A stretch of DNA of 64,000 nt from Odiellus spinosus (lineage: Eukaryota > Arthropoda > Arachnida > Opiliones > Phalangiidae), in NCBI GenBank assembly GCA_963920705.1, contig OY987225.1, forward strand, positions 28,705,538 through 28,769,537. The letters are read 5' to 3'. Every line of letters starts with the position of its first letter. Within the stretch, counting starts at the first letter, position 1. Shown here piece after piece: positions 48,216 through 59,511 of the stretch. Below the pieces are notes generated by a model. That model did not search any database. It was not told the origin of the DNA and saw only the letters and a list, made by a program, of their open reading frames with translations. The position numbers and the translations under genes are program-made.

Positions 48216-49406
48216 TATTTGGTTACTCATCTTTGTCTATTAATATTGGTGTCCATTGTTGTAATAATAGCCCTAATTAAATTAAAGTCGTTTAACTATC
48301 ACTTTAAATTCCACTAAACCTAGGAAACAATGACCTCAGATTTATGTTTGACTCAACGGAAAGCAAGCATAAACCGAACATTCCATATCCCGCGTACGGT
48401 AAGAAAATTGGGCTACCACGATATATTATCCATTGTTTTTGAATGCATATATATATCAAAACATAAAATGGGTTTAACTGATATCAACGGAAGATAGATT
48501 TACTAGTGTATTGGGGAATAAAATAAAATTTATGGGTGTAACTCTTAAAATTTTGATCAAAATTTAAGATATTTTACATAAACATAAAGATTTAAATGGT
48601 TGTAATAAAATCTAATCCGGAAATGAATGATATCCCGTTTAAATTAATCTTTAAAACTCAAATTAATACCGGAATTAGTAATTAAAACGGATATTTCTTT
48701 ATTCAGGGCAACCACAGGAAATGTCTAAATCCTTTAAAGAAATTATAGGAAAATAGAAAGAAATATAGGATAAAATAGAATTTAAAATAATAAATGTAGT
48801 TAGTAATTTAATCCTGATTAAATGTAGAAACTATGTTTATTGTTTCAAATACGTTGATGACTAAAATGTACTGACAAGTTTGTGATGTCATATTATTGTC
48901 CTTTATCAAGACCTTTGGTGTCATGATATCAAGGGAAATTAACTAATAATTATGAGAATGTTTTTTATCGCAATTAAACTTTTGACCCGATCATTTTTAT
49001 GATAAAATTGGCCTACTTTAAGAATATCCAAGATTACTAGATTTTAATTATCCTTTAACTAAATCTTCTTTAATAATTATCGTACCAAGCGTATATATGT
49101 TACACGAATTAAAATCAAGTCATACAATAGTCGACATTTTGAACTATATAGATACTCGTAACTAAATCCTGTTATAATCACAGTGGCCTAATTATCATAA
49201 AGAAAAAGAATGTCAGCGTGATATTGAAAAACCGCCTCTTACAGACCAATCAAGTTTGAAAATTATAATCAAAATTAATGATATGACAATGAGATCTACA
49301 ACCACCCTTAATTTTGCCCCGTTCACATCTTGTAGTTTATTTCCCAAAAGAGTCCTTAAATAATTCCAAAAAAGGGAGAGTGAAAAGCTATGAAATTTCG
49401 TTTACA

Positions 49407-49705
49407 ATAAATATTTAACTAGAAATAAAAATAGGCTTAGCTGGATTCATGAAGATCCTGAATTTCTTCGCATTGAAGGGTCAGCGACCAATCGAAAGTT
49501 ATTGAAAGTCTCATGGAGATCTCGTCTTTTCGACGAACCTTTGCTCATTGGTCGATGACCCTTTAATGCGAATACATTCAGGTGATCTCCATGAATCCAG
49601 CTAAGCCTATTTTGATGGTAAGTTTTAAATTGATTTCTAGTTTAATATTTGTTTTGTAAAATCTTTTACTGGTGGATTAAGCGTATTTAAATCGATAAAA
49701 ATGAC
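49407..49705. mobile_element. palindromic element family A, copy 3
   Basis: AATAGGCTTAGCTGGATTCA is mirrored by ..GAATCCAGCTAAGCCTATTT, with ATCGAAAG/CTTTCG-like pairing in the centre. The outer arms are truncated. Confidence 0.7.
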
Positions 49706-51095
49706 CTTAATTTGAATGCACCAAGTGTCAGTTCTGGCTGAGAAGCGTACATTAGTCGCAAATGTCTCAAAACGTTTGCATTTAATTTCTAAATAGAAAA
49801 AGTTGGAAATTTCCCTTTAATAAATATAGCAAATGCGAACGAGACATTCGGAAGTCCGAATTCAAGCACGATTTAAGAAATCTGATGAAACTAAACCAGT
49901 TTATGAGTTTTATGTTGATCAAACAACATTTCTTTTCTCCAAAGAATTTTTCTTTTGTTGAATGTTATCCCTTAGGGCATTAACAACTTTCCTCGTTTCC
50001 GTGCTTGGATATGATATTACACCCTAAGCAAAAAGATTATCGCCATATAAAGAGACGGGATCACGAGGACATTCCGTGAAAACACCTCCCAAGATTAAAA
50101 ATGCATTTTTATATTTTTTGTTTAGCGGTTAATGATTACGAGAAGGAAGGAAGGGGGGGGGGGGGGCAAGCTCGCAAAATAACGGTATATTTGGTATACA
50201 ATTCAAGGCTTTTGATCGCCAGACACTTGTCATTAGATACTAAAGGCTGAAAAATGTTTACAGCCTTTAATTTCAATGCCAATTGAGATGGTACATTACG
50301 GTATATGTTAGACGCATTTTGGTTGACAGTAGGACAATTGACATTGAAAGTTATGCCTGATAGTAGGACAATTGACATTGCTAGCTGACATGTAAAATAA
50401 TTGTAACTTGAGCAAATATCAGGATCTAATCGTTAGTTAAATAGGTAATTTTTATTACAAGCAAGCAATTTGATATATTTTTAAAGCGGGAATGAAGTCT
50501 GATGACGTAGTATTGCGGTCAATTTTTGTTTTAACAAGTTGGGAAACCAAAATATTACCTCCCCGACAACCACGTGATGTTAACGAACCTAACTTTACCT
50601 AAAATATTAAAATTTATGGCATTTGTGGAAGACGAAGATTGAAAGCAAAAAGAATTAATATCTCAATTAAACACTAAATATATTAAACCAATAATTCAGA
50701 TCAAAAATATACTTCTTATCAAGATAAATTTGAATGCAAAAGAATCAAACTTAATTCAAAATAAAATTTTGAGAACCAGAGTTGGAAAAAAAATTTGCTG
50801 AATAATGAATTAATTTTAATATAAATGTGTATCGAGTAAAATAAGCAAGGTCAAGGTTCTTCTTTTAAAACCATATAATAATTTTGAAGGCTCTAGAGTA
50901 TTTGCAGACCAAATAACGCCAATAGGCAAAATATTATATCACATTGAACCTATATGCATTTCTTCAGTATACCAACACAACCCTAAATAATTCTCTACTT
51001 AAAACCAAACCTAACTAGAGAAAAAAAGGAAAATAAATAAGATATAACCACATAGATTTCAAGATAAATAATCCAGTCCATCATTCAGGTATGTC

Positions 51096-51317
51096 CCCAT
51101 TTCGCCCAAAATATTTCGCCCAAAATGATCTATTCCCATTTCGCCCAAGGCATTTTTTGCCCAAAATTATCTATTCCCATTTCGCCAAATGGGATTTGGG
51201 CGAAAAGAAACTGGGCGAAATGGGAATTGGGCGAAATGAAATTGTGCGAAAAGAAACTGGGCGAAATGGGAATTGGGCGAAATGAAATTGGGCGAAATGA
51301 AATTGGGCGAAATGGGG
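51096..51317. repeat. inverted-array TTTCGCCC / GGGCGAAA minisatellite
   Basis: The left half has copies of TTTCGCCCAA (some imperfect). The right half has about eight copies of GGGCGAAA separated by ATGAAATT or ATGGGAATT. The outermost 15 bp (CCCCATTTCGCCCAA and TTGGGCGAAATGGGG) are exact inverses, so the whole can fold back. Confidence 0.85.
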
Positions 51318-52570
51318 GTAGACCATAATTCAGTATTAAAACAAAAAAAATCAGAATTAAGACAACTGAAATTAGCAATCTTTGGTAATATGTAAAATAG
51401 CCCTTACACGAACAATTTAAGTAAAGCAAATTATCAAATAAACGCCAAATAAGTCAATTAATTAAAATGAAAAATATCAATCTTACCACTACCAAATAGC
51501 GGGCAGAAAACACAGACAAGATAACATTTTGATAACGGAAGATTCACTAGTCTCTGTGCAAAATAAATTTTCAACACCGGTAATCCCGAGAACTAGATTC
51601 TACAAAATCTTCCTGAATAATAAATTTATTTTAATCTAAAAAATATAAAATCTTAAATAAAAAAAATATCTATACAAATAACATTGATAAACCAATTAAA
51701 ATTAGATGCGAAAAACATTTAATCTCGATATGAGATTAAATACACAAGGTCAAGGTTCTTCTTTTAAAACCATATCAGAATTTTGACGGTTGTAGAGTAT
51801 TTGTAGACCAAGTAACGTGAAAAGGCAAAATGTTATATCAAATTGAACCTATACATGGCTTCAGTATACAACACAAGTTGTGAAACAAACGTTATTTTAC
51901 GTGACTACATACTAGCTAAAACGTCACCGAAAATAAACGACAGTAGGCATTAAAAAGCATAGTTACTTAATTGGGATAAACATTAAGTTCATGTGGGGAA
52001 AAGTGTGAAACTAAAACTAGCAGTCATTAAGAGATCCAATCACGTGATTCTTTTCCCCACTCGGTCTACATTTCACTATAGGGTGAACCATATCATATAT
52101 ACCAATTAAAACACAAGATAACAATTTCCAATGTCCTTATAATCATAAATTTATCCCTGTGAACGCGCCTTTATCGCTTATCTAAATTATGTCATTTCAA
52201 TCTTCCATACCCGTGTAAACGCACCTTTATTTATATTCTTCAATCCACCCTAAGTTTGCACCAGAGATAAGCCTATACTACCCGTTATACCTTTGCTTTT
52301 TCGAGTAAATGATATATATTGAAAATAGCTTAGGCGCATGCTGCCAACTCAAACTGCCATTAATCGGTCAAATTTCTTTAAATTTTTGCACAAATTCTCA
52401 AATAACTTCTAAACTATCTCGAATTTTAAATTAATTTTTCGACTTTCTTATTAATTAGATTAAATTTAACCATCCCGATATTTTTATTTATAATATAAAT
52501 TAATATTGCGTTTCATTTCCCTAACGATATCACACCATGAGGCTAATTTGCATTCGTTCCAAAAAGATGC

Positions 52571-52578
52571 TATATAAA
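52571..52578 (+). promoter_or_regulatory. TATA box of the structured element, copy D1
   Basis: TATATAAA lies 42 bases before the closing stem of the folded domain. A TATA-directed start would fall near 52600, just before the structure. Confidence 0.5.
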
Positions 52579-52599
52579 CCGTTCGAAGGCCTATATTAA

Positions 52600-52993
52600 T
52601 TGAAGTAACCGTGCGTGGTGGCCATGAAGTTAGGGGGAAAACCCCCCCCTTTCAATGTCTTGCTGATTCTTGATCTCTAGGCGCTTGGCGACGCAATTTA
52701 CCCATTGGTGGGGCGATGTTTGGAGTCAGTGGAAGGTTGATGTGAACTGTACTAGTGGGGGACGCCTCGCTAGTATGGAACGCTGAGATCGGAAACTGGA
52801 GGTTGGACCTTGTTGTGGGGATGGTCGGAGGTGATTATGACAGTGGGAGACGTCCCACTGCTTGTAATCGCCTTCGCCTGTTCAGCATCGAGGTTCGACC
52901 ATAAAGTGGATGGTGGAAGGCGATGATGTGCAATGGGAGACGTCCTGTTGTATGTCTTTGCACGACACCTGAAACTCTATGTGGCAGCCACGC
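52600..52993 (+). ncRNA. candidate structured RNA with three GACG-tetraloop hairpins (D1)
   Basis: GCGTGGTGGCC (52613-52623) can pair with GGCAGCCACGC (52983-52993), closing a 381-nt domain. Inside are three hairpins capped by GACG: H1 TACTAGTGGGG/CCTCGCTAGTA (52750-52775), H2 CAGTGGGA/TCCCACTG (52841-52860) extended by CGGAGGTGATTA/TAATCGCCTTCG, and H3 GATGTGCAATGGGA/TCCTGTTGTATGTC (52925-52956). The stems differ in sequence but keep pairing through G-U wobbles, which suggests selection on RNA structure. No long frame spans it. GACG tetraloops are known in gammaretroviral packaging and dimerisation signals, so a retroelement leader is one reading. Transcription is not shown. Confidence 0.5.
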
Positions 52994-53179
52994 TTAAAGG
53001 AGGTAATTCCCCGGAATTGAACGATAAGCTGGTATGATTACGTCTCTAGACTTTTCGCTCCACGAGCCAGGTCACGTGACTTCCGTTTACACAGGAAGTG
53101 AGAAGTGACACACACACAGACACACAGACACGATCAGTGTAACACCTCCCCCTGAACTAAAGTTCAGTCGGGGAGGTAA

Positions 53180-53600
53180 AAAATTACAATATGGCGATTA
53201 TAAACTATATATTTTGAATCGTTTTTTAACGATCTTTCCGAAAATACTACTCAAATCTCATTTGGAATTGAAAAATCTGTGAAATTCTCACTTTAAACCA
53301 ATCATATAAAGATATAGATTAGCGTAGGTTCTTACTTGCTGACAAATAAAATCGTTAATAACTAAAACTGTAGGACAATGAGAGAAAAGTGACCTCGCCC
53401 ATACTTCTATTTACTACAACCCTTCTCCCCCCTTCTTATTTAGAGATACATATTCTTGTTATAATTTAAAAAAAAATGATATTTTTCAAGGATAACAAAT
53501 TTTGCGATCTTTTTCATTGCTCATATCAATTGGAGTATGAACACGAATAAATTATGGGTGGGCACGTCCGTTAGGACCGGACCAGTAATGAAGGCGGGGA
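53180..53600. other. short intergenic stretch
   Basis: No gene. The block TTTTTTAACGATCTTTCCGA near 53222 also occurs near 29753. Confidence 0.4.
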
Positions 53601-53618
53601 GGGGGTGTTTGGGTCTAA

Positions 53619-53664
53619 GGTATCCAATGAAGAATCAGAGCTAATTTGAATGAGTATATATAAA
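53619..53664 (+). promoter_or_regulatory. promoter of the six-exon KIIG gene
   Basis: GTATCCAATGA near 53619 matches the CCAAT-type element of the GLGYAG genes, and TATATAAA is at 53657-53664. The ACCAGGGTGTG element is not evident. Confidence 0.6.
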
Positions 53665-53750
53665 GGAGTAACCCGTCAGTAGAATTTACAAAATATTCAT
53701 TTCTCTCGCCTATTTCGCATAGATATTCTATTGCCCAAAATTATCTCATC

Positions 53751-55545
53751 ATGAACGCCATGGTAATATAATTTCTCCTGGCTCTAGTCTTAGGATAGAC
53801 AGTAATCTTAGGATGGTTAAGACTAGTTGTCTATATGTTTAGCTATGATGTTGTGCACATTTTGGCAGGAAGCTGGCTTTTTCTGTAGCTTATAGTCGAG
53901 GGGGACATCACTGATTTCACTTAAATTCAGCTTTGACAATTCATTGTGTTCAAACTCAAGTGAACTTGTTTCACGAGTTCACAGATGAGTTCTCAAGTGT
54001 CTATGCCTCGTCGCTTATAGTTGTACTGAAGTAGCAATTGCATTTCTCTAGTTTGAGCATTGATAATGCAGCAAGAGCACTAGAGGGTTGAACCGCGAGT
54101 GCCTCTGATATTTAGGTTTCTACTTTCAGTGACCAAATTTTTAGTTTAAAATACATTTTAAATCACTTTGTTCCCACATATGGTGCCCTAATATGTTAAA
54201 ACCTTAGTTTTACTTTAGTCTTTAAGCTGCCAAGACATTTCGGCTAATAAGAGCCGTCGCGGGTTATAAGAAAATAATTAAAACCGGGTGATCCTTAAAA
54301 CAATAAGGCACCCTTAATTGCCTGGGAAAAAAGCATAGCTTTCTACTCCTCTAGAATAATTTTATACGGGCTTGAAGTACAGTACTTAAGTAATAATGAC
54401 ATGTAACCCAGGGAGCCTCTAATCCAAGTGAATATATTCACAAGTACTAGAAAACAAAGTAGTTGAAAATAATGTCTTAATTCGTTAGTTATTTGGGGTA
54501 GAACTATTTCGTCATATCACAAAAATTAAATTTAGATTTCAATATATATTTTAATAATTGATTTAAATTAATAGCTTTATGTCTTACGGTTATAGATTAG
54601 ATAATAAGAAACGTTTGCGAAGATTCGTAATTAAAATAAAACTGAATTTTACTTATAAATTTAATGCACATGTTTCATTGGCACGCTTTGAGTTTTCTTC
54701 AAGGGAATATACTTTTTTCTACGATTAAAATAGAAAAAAAAAAAACTGGACGACCTTGACTAATTCAAACATTACTTCATAGATCGCTTTCGCCTTCCTC
54801 GGTTTGGTCGCTGTTGCCAGTGCCGGCGTTGTTGGTTCATATGGAGTTGGTAAATAACTCTTTGATCTCACAATTGATCATAAAAATTTCACTTATTAAC
54901 AAGTAATTTACGTGTGTTTAGCTGGTGTACCAGGAGTTGTAGGAGTTGGAGCCCCATACGGAGTTGGTAAGGAATAGTGGGTTTGCAAATAGCGTCCTTT
55001 ATGATAAATAATTTTAAAATATTATCACGATGGCGTTGTCCAAAGACTATACGATTTCATTTTCTCTTGTGGACTGGTAACTTCATATATTTCCTATATT
55101 GTTTTAGCTGGAGTTGTAGGAGCTGGTGTTGTAGGAGTTGGAGCCCCATACGGAATTGGTACGTCACTCGTAATGCAACAAACTTGACGTAATTATAATT
55201 AATCTAATTAATTTTAATTATTTTAGCTGGTGTCCCAGTTGCCACTGGTGTTGTTGGTCCATACGGTGTAGCTGGAGTACCAGTTGGCCGCGCTTTCTCT
55301 TACGGTAGCAAGGTCGTTCATGGTGCCGCTGTTGTTCCAGGTAATTAATTACATACTTGAGTTGTTTTTAAATACTAAATTTATAATTTATGTTTTGTTC
55401 ATTTATAGCTGCTGTTGGTGTTGGTGTTCACGGAGTTGGTGTTGGGGCTTACGGTGTTAGTCCTTACGGTGTTGCTGGTATTGCCCCATATGGAGTGGCT
55501 GGTGTTTCCCCATATGGAATCGGACACGCTAAGATCATCGGTTAA
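53751..55545 (+). CDS. six-exon GVVGVGAPYGV secreted protein ending KIIG
   Basis: The exons are 53751-53762 (MNAM), 54783-54849, 54922-54966, 55108-55158, 55227-55340 and 55409-55545, giving 141 residues. The first intron is phase 0 and the other four are phase 1, each splitting an Ala codon (G|CT). The signal peptide ends ..VAVASA. Exons 3 and 4 encode near-duplicate units (GVGAPYGV and GVGAPYGI), so exon duplication is likely. Exon 5 has a basic segment (GRAFSYGSKVVHGAAVV), and exon 6 has SPYGVAGIAPYGVAG and ends GHAKIIG. AATAAA is at 55636. It belongs with the GLGYAG genes by signal peptide, promoter CCAAT motif and C-terminus, but its repeat region is broken into exons. It is bracketed by T1 and T2. 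Confidence 0.88.
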
Positions 55546-58500
55546 GTTCGTTTTAGTTGCTACAACGTAAGTGTCGCAATTTTGACTAAAGTTCCCTTCA
55601 AATTTTCATCACCATTTCTCTTTACAACAACAGATAATAAATCCGAAGCTAAATTTGTGACACTATAACTAAACGACTAAGGATTGGACTTCACACGCCT
55701 TATTTATTTGGGGACTAGTACAAAATAACATAAATTAAAAACAAGTTGGGAAACCAAAATAGTACCTCCCCGACACCCACGTGATCTAACCTAACCTTAC
55801 CTACATTATTCAAATTGACGAAAAGTGTGTCTGTGCATAGGGAGCAAGATTAACATTGGAAGCCAAAAAGGTTTTAACTAACCTTGACAAAACTCGCTTT
55901 AATAAAAACGGTATCTCGCTTGGCAGGAGCGAGCAAGTTTTTATTTTTCTCGCACAAGCGAGAGTGTTCACCGCTAGCGTAAACGCCTCGGCTACAGCGA
56001 AATTAAGTCAGGGAGTCCCGAATCTCGCTAATATATAGAAGTTTAAAAAAATTGATCTCAAAATAGGAGAAAAACTTGCCTACTATTTTATCAAGGTGGT
56101 TGAGGTAAAATATTCAAATCCATCAATTAATAAATCGGAGATTCAATAATGCGTAAAATTACTGACTACGCAAAACCAAAATTAACTAGAAAATAAGAGG
56201 AAAAATAAATCGGATAACCGCTTTGATTTCAAAATAAATATTCCAGTCCCAAAAACAATATTAAAACTAAACAAATGAAATTAGCAATCTTCAGTAATGT
56301 GTAAAATTAGCCTTTACACGAAACAATTTAAGCGCAGAAAAATTATCAAATAAAATATCAAATGAACGAAGTAAAACAAATCAAAAATATGTCTCTTACC
56401 ACTACTAAAGAGTGAGTTCAAAACAATAGAATAATAATATAACAAATTTAAATTTTTCAATAAAGGGTAATCTTTGTACAACTCGATTGAACGAAAATAT
56501 CCTAAGAAATGGATATTTTAATGTATTAAAATCTATAACATTAAAAAAAATAATTCAAATTCAAAATTTTTTCTTACCAATAAATCGTATTCAAACCAAT
56601 GAAACTCAGTTTAAAATTTCAACCAGCAAAATCTCGAGAGAACAAGCTTAGTCGAAGATTTCAAAAAAAAAAAAAATGAAACGATTTAACGTTCAATAAA
56701 TTTAAATTTAGATAAGCAAGGTCAAGGTCTTCCAGTAAAAACATATCGCCGTTTAGAAAACTAGAGTATTTGTCGCCCAAGTAACGCTATTAGGCAAAAT
56801 GTTTGATCAAAATCAAGTTTTACCTCGGTATCGCCTAAATAACAATAAGTAAACACATTCAATAAAAAACAATTAACGAATTAGCTTTCCGCATAACACG
56901 CTATACTACGGACTGTGACGTGCAATTTCGCTTTTTGGTGCTACACGACCTACAGATACCTTATAAGCCCACGTCTTAAAACGCATGTTTTTGAGGTATA
57001 ATGCTTTGAGTGAGGAAGGGATGTCTCTTTTTTGGCCCCACCATCAATTTTTTATAATTTTTTTCTGACAGGGTGGACCTGAGTAAAAATATACCAAGTT
57101 GTGAAACAAATGTCATTTTACGTGACTCCACACTAGCTAAAACGTTCCAGGAAATACACGACAGTAGGCCTTAAAAGCCGTGTTCTACTGAGATTAACAT
57201 TAAATTCATGTGCAGAAATGTATGAAATTTAGTTAAAACTTATTAAGAGATCCAATCACATGACTCTCTTCCCCACTCTTTCTACATTTCACTCTATGGT
57301 CAACCATATCAGATATACCAAATAAAACACGAGAAATTTCAATGTCAATCCGGTTTAAGAAAGTTCGTCAACTGTAAATTATGGCACGAATTACCTGGTT
57401 CGATCTGCACACGCGCGAGAATTCTACAAAATAATTTGAAAGACCGTGCTAGTTCTTAAAACCAATTCTTACGCTACTGTTCGCAAGTTTGCCAAAGATT
57501 ACAGTAATTCCCCATACATAAAGCTGATTCTCCCAAGAATATCAAAGCGATTTTGATATTCTTGAAAAAAGGGTTTCCGACTTTAAATTTAGGGAGTTAA
57601 ACATACTCGCGTGCTGGCAAACTCGATTTTACGCTAGTCACAAATACACGTGAAACCTACTCTACTTCTGTTCAAGGAGAGTTTCACGACTATAATTTTT
57701 CTTAAGTGGTTTAACATTTTGTATCAATCAGCCTCACCTTTAAATCTTATACACCATGGTGTATTGCAATTCCCCTTGAACTGGTTAAAGTTGAATCGAG
57801 TAAAATCGAAGCTCTTATTAAGTTCCAATCAATTAATTAGAATTTTAACCCTGCCTCACCATTTGCCTCGTTTTTAAGTATACTCTAAAGGTCGAAATTA
57901 AACGTCAAAATAAAAGTCTGGCGCGAATTTATGACATATCCAATCAGATTAAGCGACTTTATTTTGCGCATACTAATGAACAGATAGAGGCAAGGAAGTC
58001 ACTTAGACATTTACTGGCGAGAAATTACAAACATTAATGAAGAATTTTCTGCAAATCCACCGTTTCTCGTGAATTATACCCTCACGTACACGCGACATTT
58101 TCGCAAATGAGCGAGAAATCGAACTCATTAACGAAGTTTTAGTGCTTTATGCAGTATCGGAAACGGGCGAGAAATTGAAAAACTTTAATTGAAAATGCGA
58201 GCTAGAAACTTCTTTTTATAGCCAAGTTCCTACATACTGTTTCCAACTTCGCTAGAAGAAAACAGTTTATCCCGGTAAATAAAGCTGATTCCCTTATAAT
58301 TCAATCGAAATGAACCAAAAATATATTAATAACAATTTCCAATGTCCTTATAATCATAAATTTATCCCTGTGAACGCGCCTTTATCGCTTATCTAAATTA
58401 TGTCATTTCAATCTTCCATACCCGTGTAAACGCACCTTTATTTATATTCTTCAATCCACCCTAAGTTTGCACCAGAGATAAGCCTATACTACCCGTTATA

Positions 58501-58781
58501 CCTTTGCTTTTTCGAGTAAATGATATATATGGAAAATAGCTTAGGCGCATGCTGCCAACTCAAACTGCCATTAATCGGTCAAATTTCTTTAAATTTTTGC
58601 ACAAATTCTCAAATAACTTCTAAACTATCTCGAATTTTAAATTAATTTTTCGACTTTCTTATTAATTAGATTAAATTTAACCATCCCGATATTTTTATTT
58701 ATAATATAAATTAATATTGTGTTTCATTTCCCTATCGATATCACACCATGAGGCTAATTTGCATTCGTTCCAAAAAGATGC

Positions 58782-58789
58782 TATATAAA
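58782..58789 (+). promoter_or_regulatory. TATA box of the structured element, copy D2
   Basis: TATATAAA at the same relative position as in D1. Confidence 0.5.
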
Positions 58790-58810
58790 CCGTTCGAAGG
58801 CCTATATTAA

Positions 58811-59204
58811 TTGAAGTAACCGTGCGTGGTGGCCATGAAGTTAGGGGGAAAACCCCCCCCTTTCAATGTCTTGCTGATTCTTGATCTCTAGGCGCTTGGC
58901 GACGCAATTTACCCATTGGTGGGGCGATGTTTGGAGTCAGTGGAAGGTTGATGTGAACTGTACTAGTGGGGGACGCCTCGCTAGTATGGAACGCTGAGAT
59001 CGGAAACTGGAGGTTGGACCTTGTTGTGGGGATGGTCGGAGGTGATTATGACAGTGGGAGACGTCCCACTGCTTGTAATCGCCTTCGCCTGTTCAGCATC
59101 GAGGTTCGACCATAAAGTGGATGGTGGAAGGCGATGATGTGCAATGGGAGACGTCCTGTTGTATGTCTTTGCACGACACCTGAAACTCTATGTGGCAGCC
59201 ACGC
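58811..59204 (+). ncRNA. candidate structured RNA with three GACG-tetraloop hairpins (D2)
   Basis: Second copy of the folded domain: closing stem at 58824 and 59204, H1 near 58961-58986, H2 at 59052-59071, H3 near 59136-59167. The sequence of all stems and loops is the same as in D1, so the two copies give no covariation; the covariation argument rests on comparing H1, H2 and H3. Confidence 0.5.
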
Positions 59205-59511
59205 TTAAAGGAGGTAATTCCCCGGAATTGAACGATAAGCTGGTATGATTACGTCTCTAGACTTTTGGCTCCACGAGCCAGGTCACGTGACTTCCGTTTA
59301 CACAGGAAGTGAGAAGTGACACACACACAGACACACAGACACGATCAGTGTAACACCTCCCCCTGAACTAAAGTTCAGTCGGGGAGGTAACAATGAGCCA
59401 AAAAACAAATACTGCCAAGTAAAAAAAAAAGAAATAAAAAAGTTTACACTATTTTTATTGAAATTATTAATAATTAATTAAGCCTATTTTAAGCATAGAA
59501 TTAGGAGGAGA

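Larger units (their letters stand above)
47335..50530. other. intergenic DNA with mobile elements
   Basis: No gene was seen. It holds a family B element (48069-48215), a family A element (49407-49705) and a 14-base G run at 50153-50166. Confidence 0.45.
50556..53178 (+). mobile_element. transposon-like element T1
   Basis: It begins TACCTCCCCGAC and ends GTCGGGGAGGTA, a 12-bp inverted terminus. A related element, T2, is at 55763-59389, and both share a 22-bp stretch just left of the terminus, so the true left end may lie ~22 bp further out. T1 contains an internal direct repeat (about 50845-50960 and 51745-51870, starting GCAAGGTCAAGGTTCTTCTT), a foldback minisatellite (51096-51317) and the 1,062-bp block shared with T2. 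No reverse transcriptase, integrase or transposase frame was found, so it is non-autonomous. Its class is undetermined. Confidence 0.65.
52118..53179 (+). repeat. 1,062-bp block, copy D1
   Basis: It aligns with 58329-59390 at a constant offset of 6,211 with no indel and only a few substitutions seen. Outside the block T1 and T2 are far more diverged. D1 and D2 are direct repeats flanking the six-exon gene at 53751. The block ends in an imperfect hairpin (ACCTCCCCCTGAACT / AGTTCAGTCGGGGAGGT). Confidence 0.9.
55763..59389 (+). mobile_element. transposon-like element T2
   Basis: It begins TACCTCCCCGAC and ends GTCGGGGAGGTA like T1. It shares with T1 the internal motif GCAAGGTCAAGG (about 56715), the AAGAGATCCAATCAC region (about 57240) and the near-identical right-hand block. 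It is 3,627 bp and has no transposase-like frame. Confidence 0.65.
58329..59390 (+). repeat. 1,062-bp block, copy D2
   Basis: Partner of D1, in the same orientation, with no length change. Confidence 0.9.

Noticed and set aside
51096-51317. CRISPR-like array
   Set aside because: The repeats are 8 bp, change orientation midway and lack uniform spacers, and the genome is eukaryotic.
55856-56038. 60-codon open frame in T2
   Set aside because: No promoter, no homologue in T1, and low support for coding.
52118-59390. D1 and D2 as the two LTRs of a single 7-kb retrotransposon
   Set aside because: The DNA between them holds an ordinary six-exon host-type gene and no reverse transcriptase or integrase. 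Each block is the right-hand part of a separate larger element with its own left tip.
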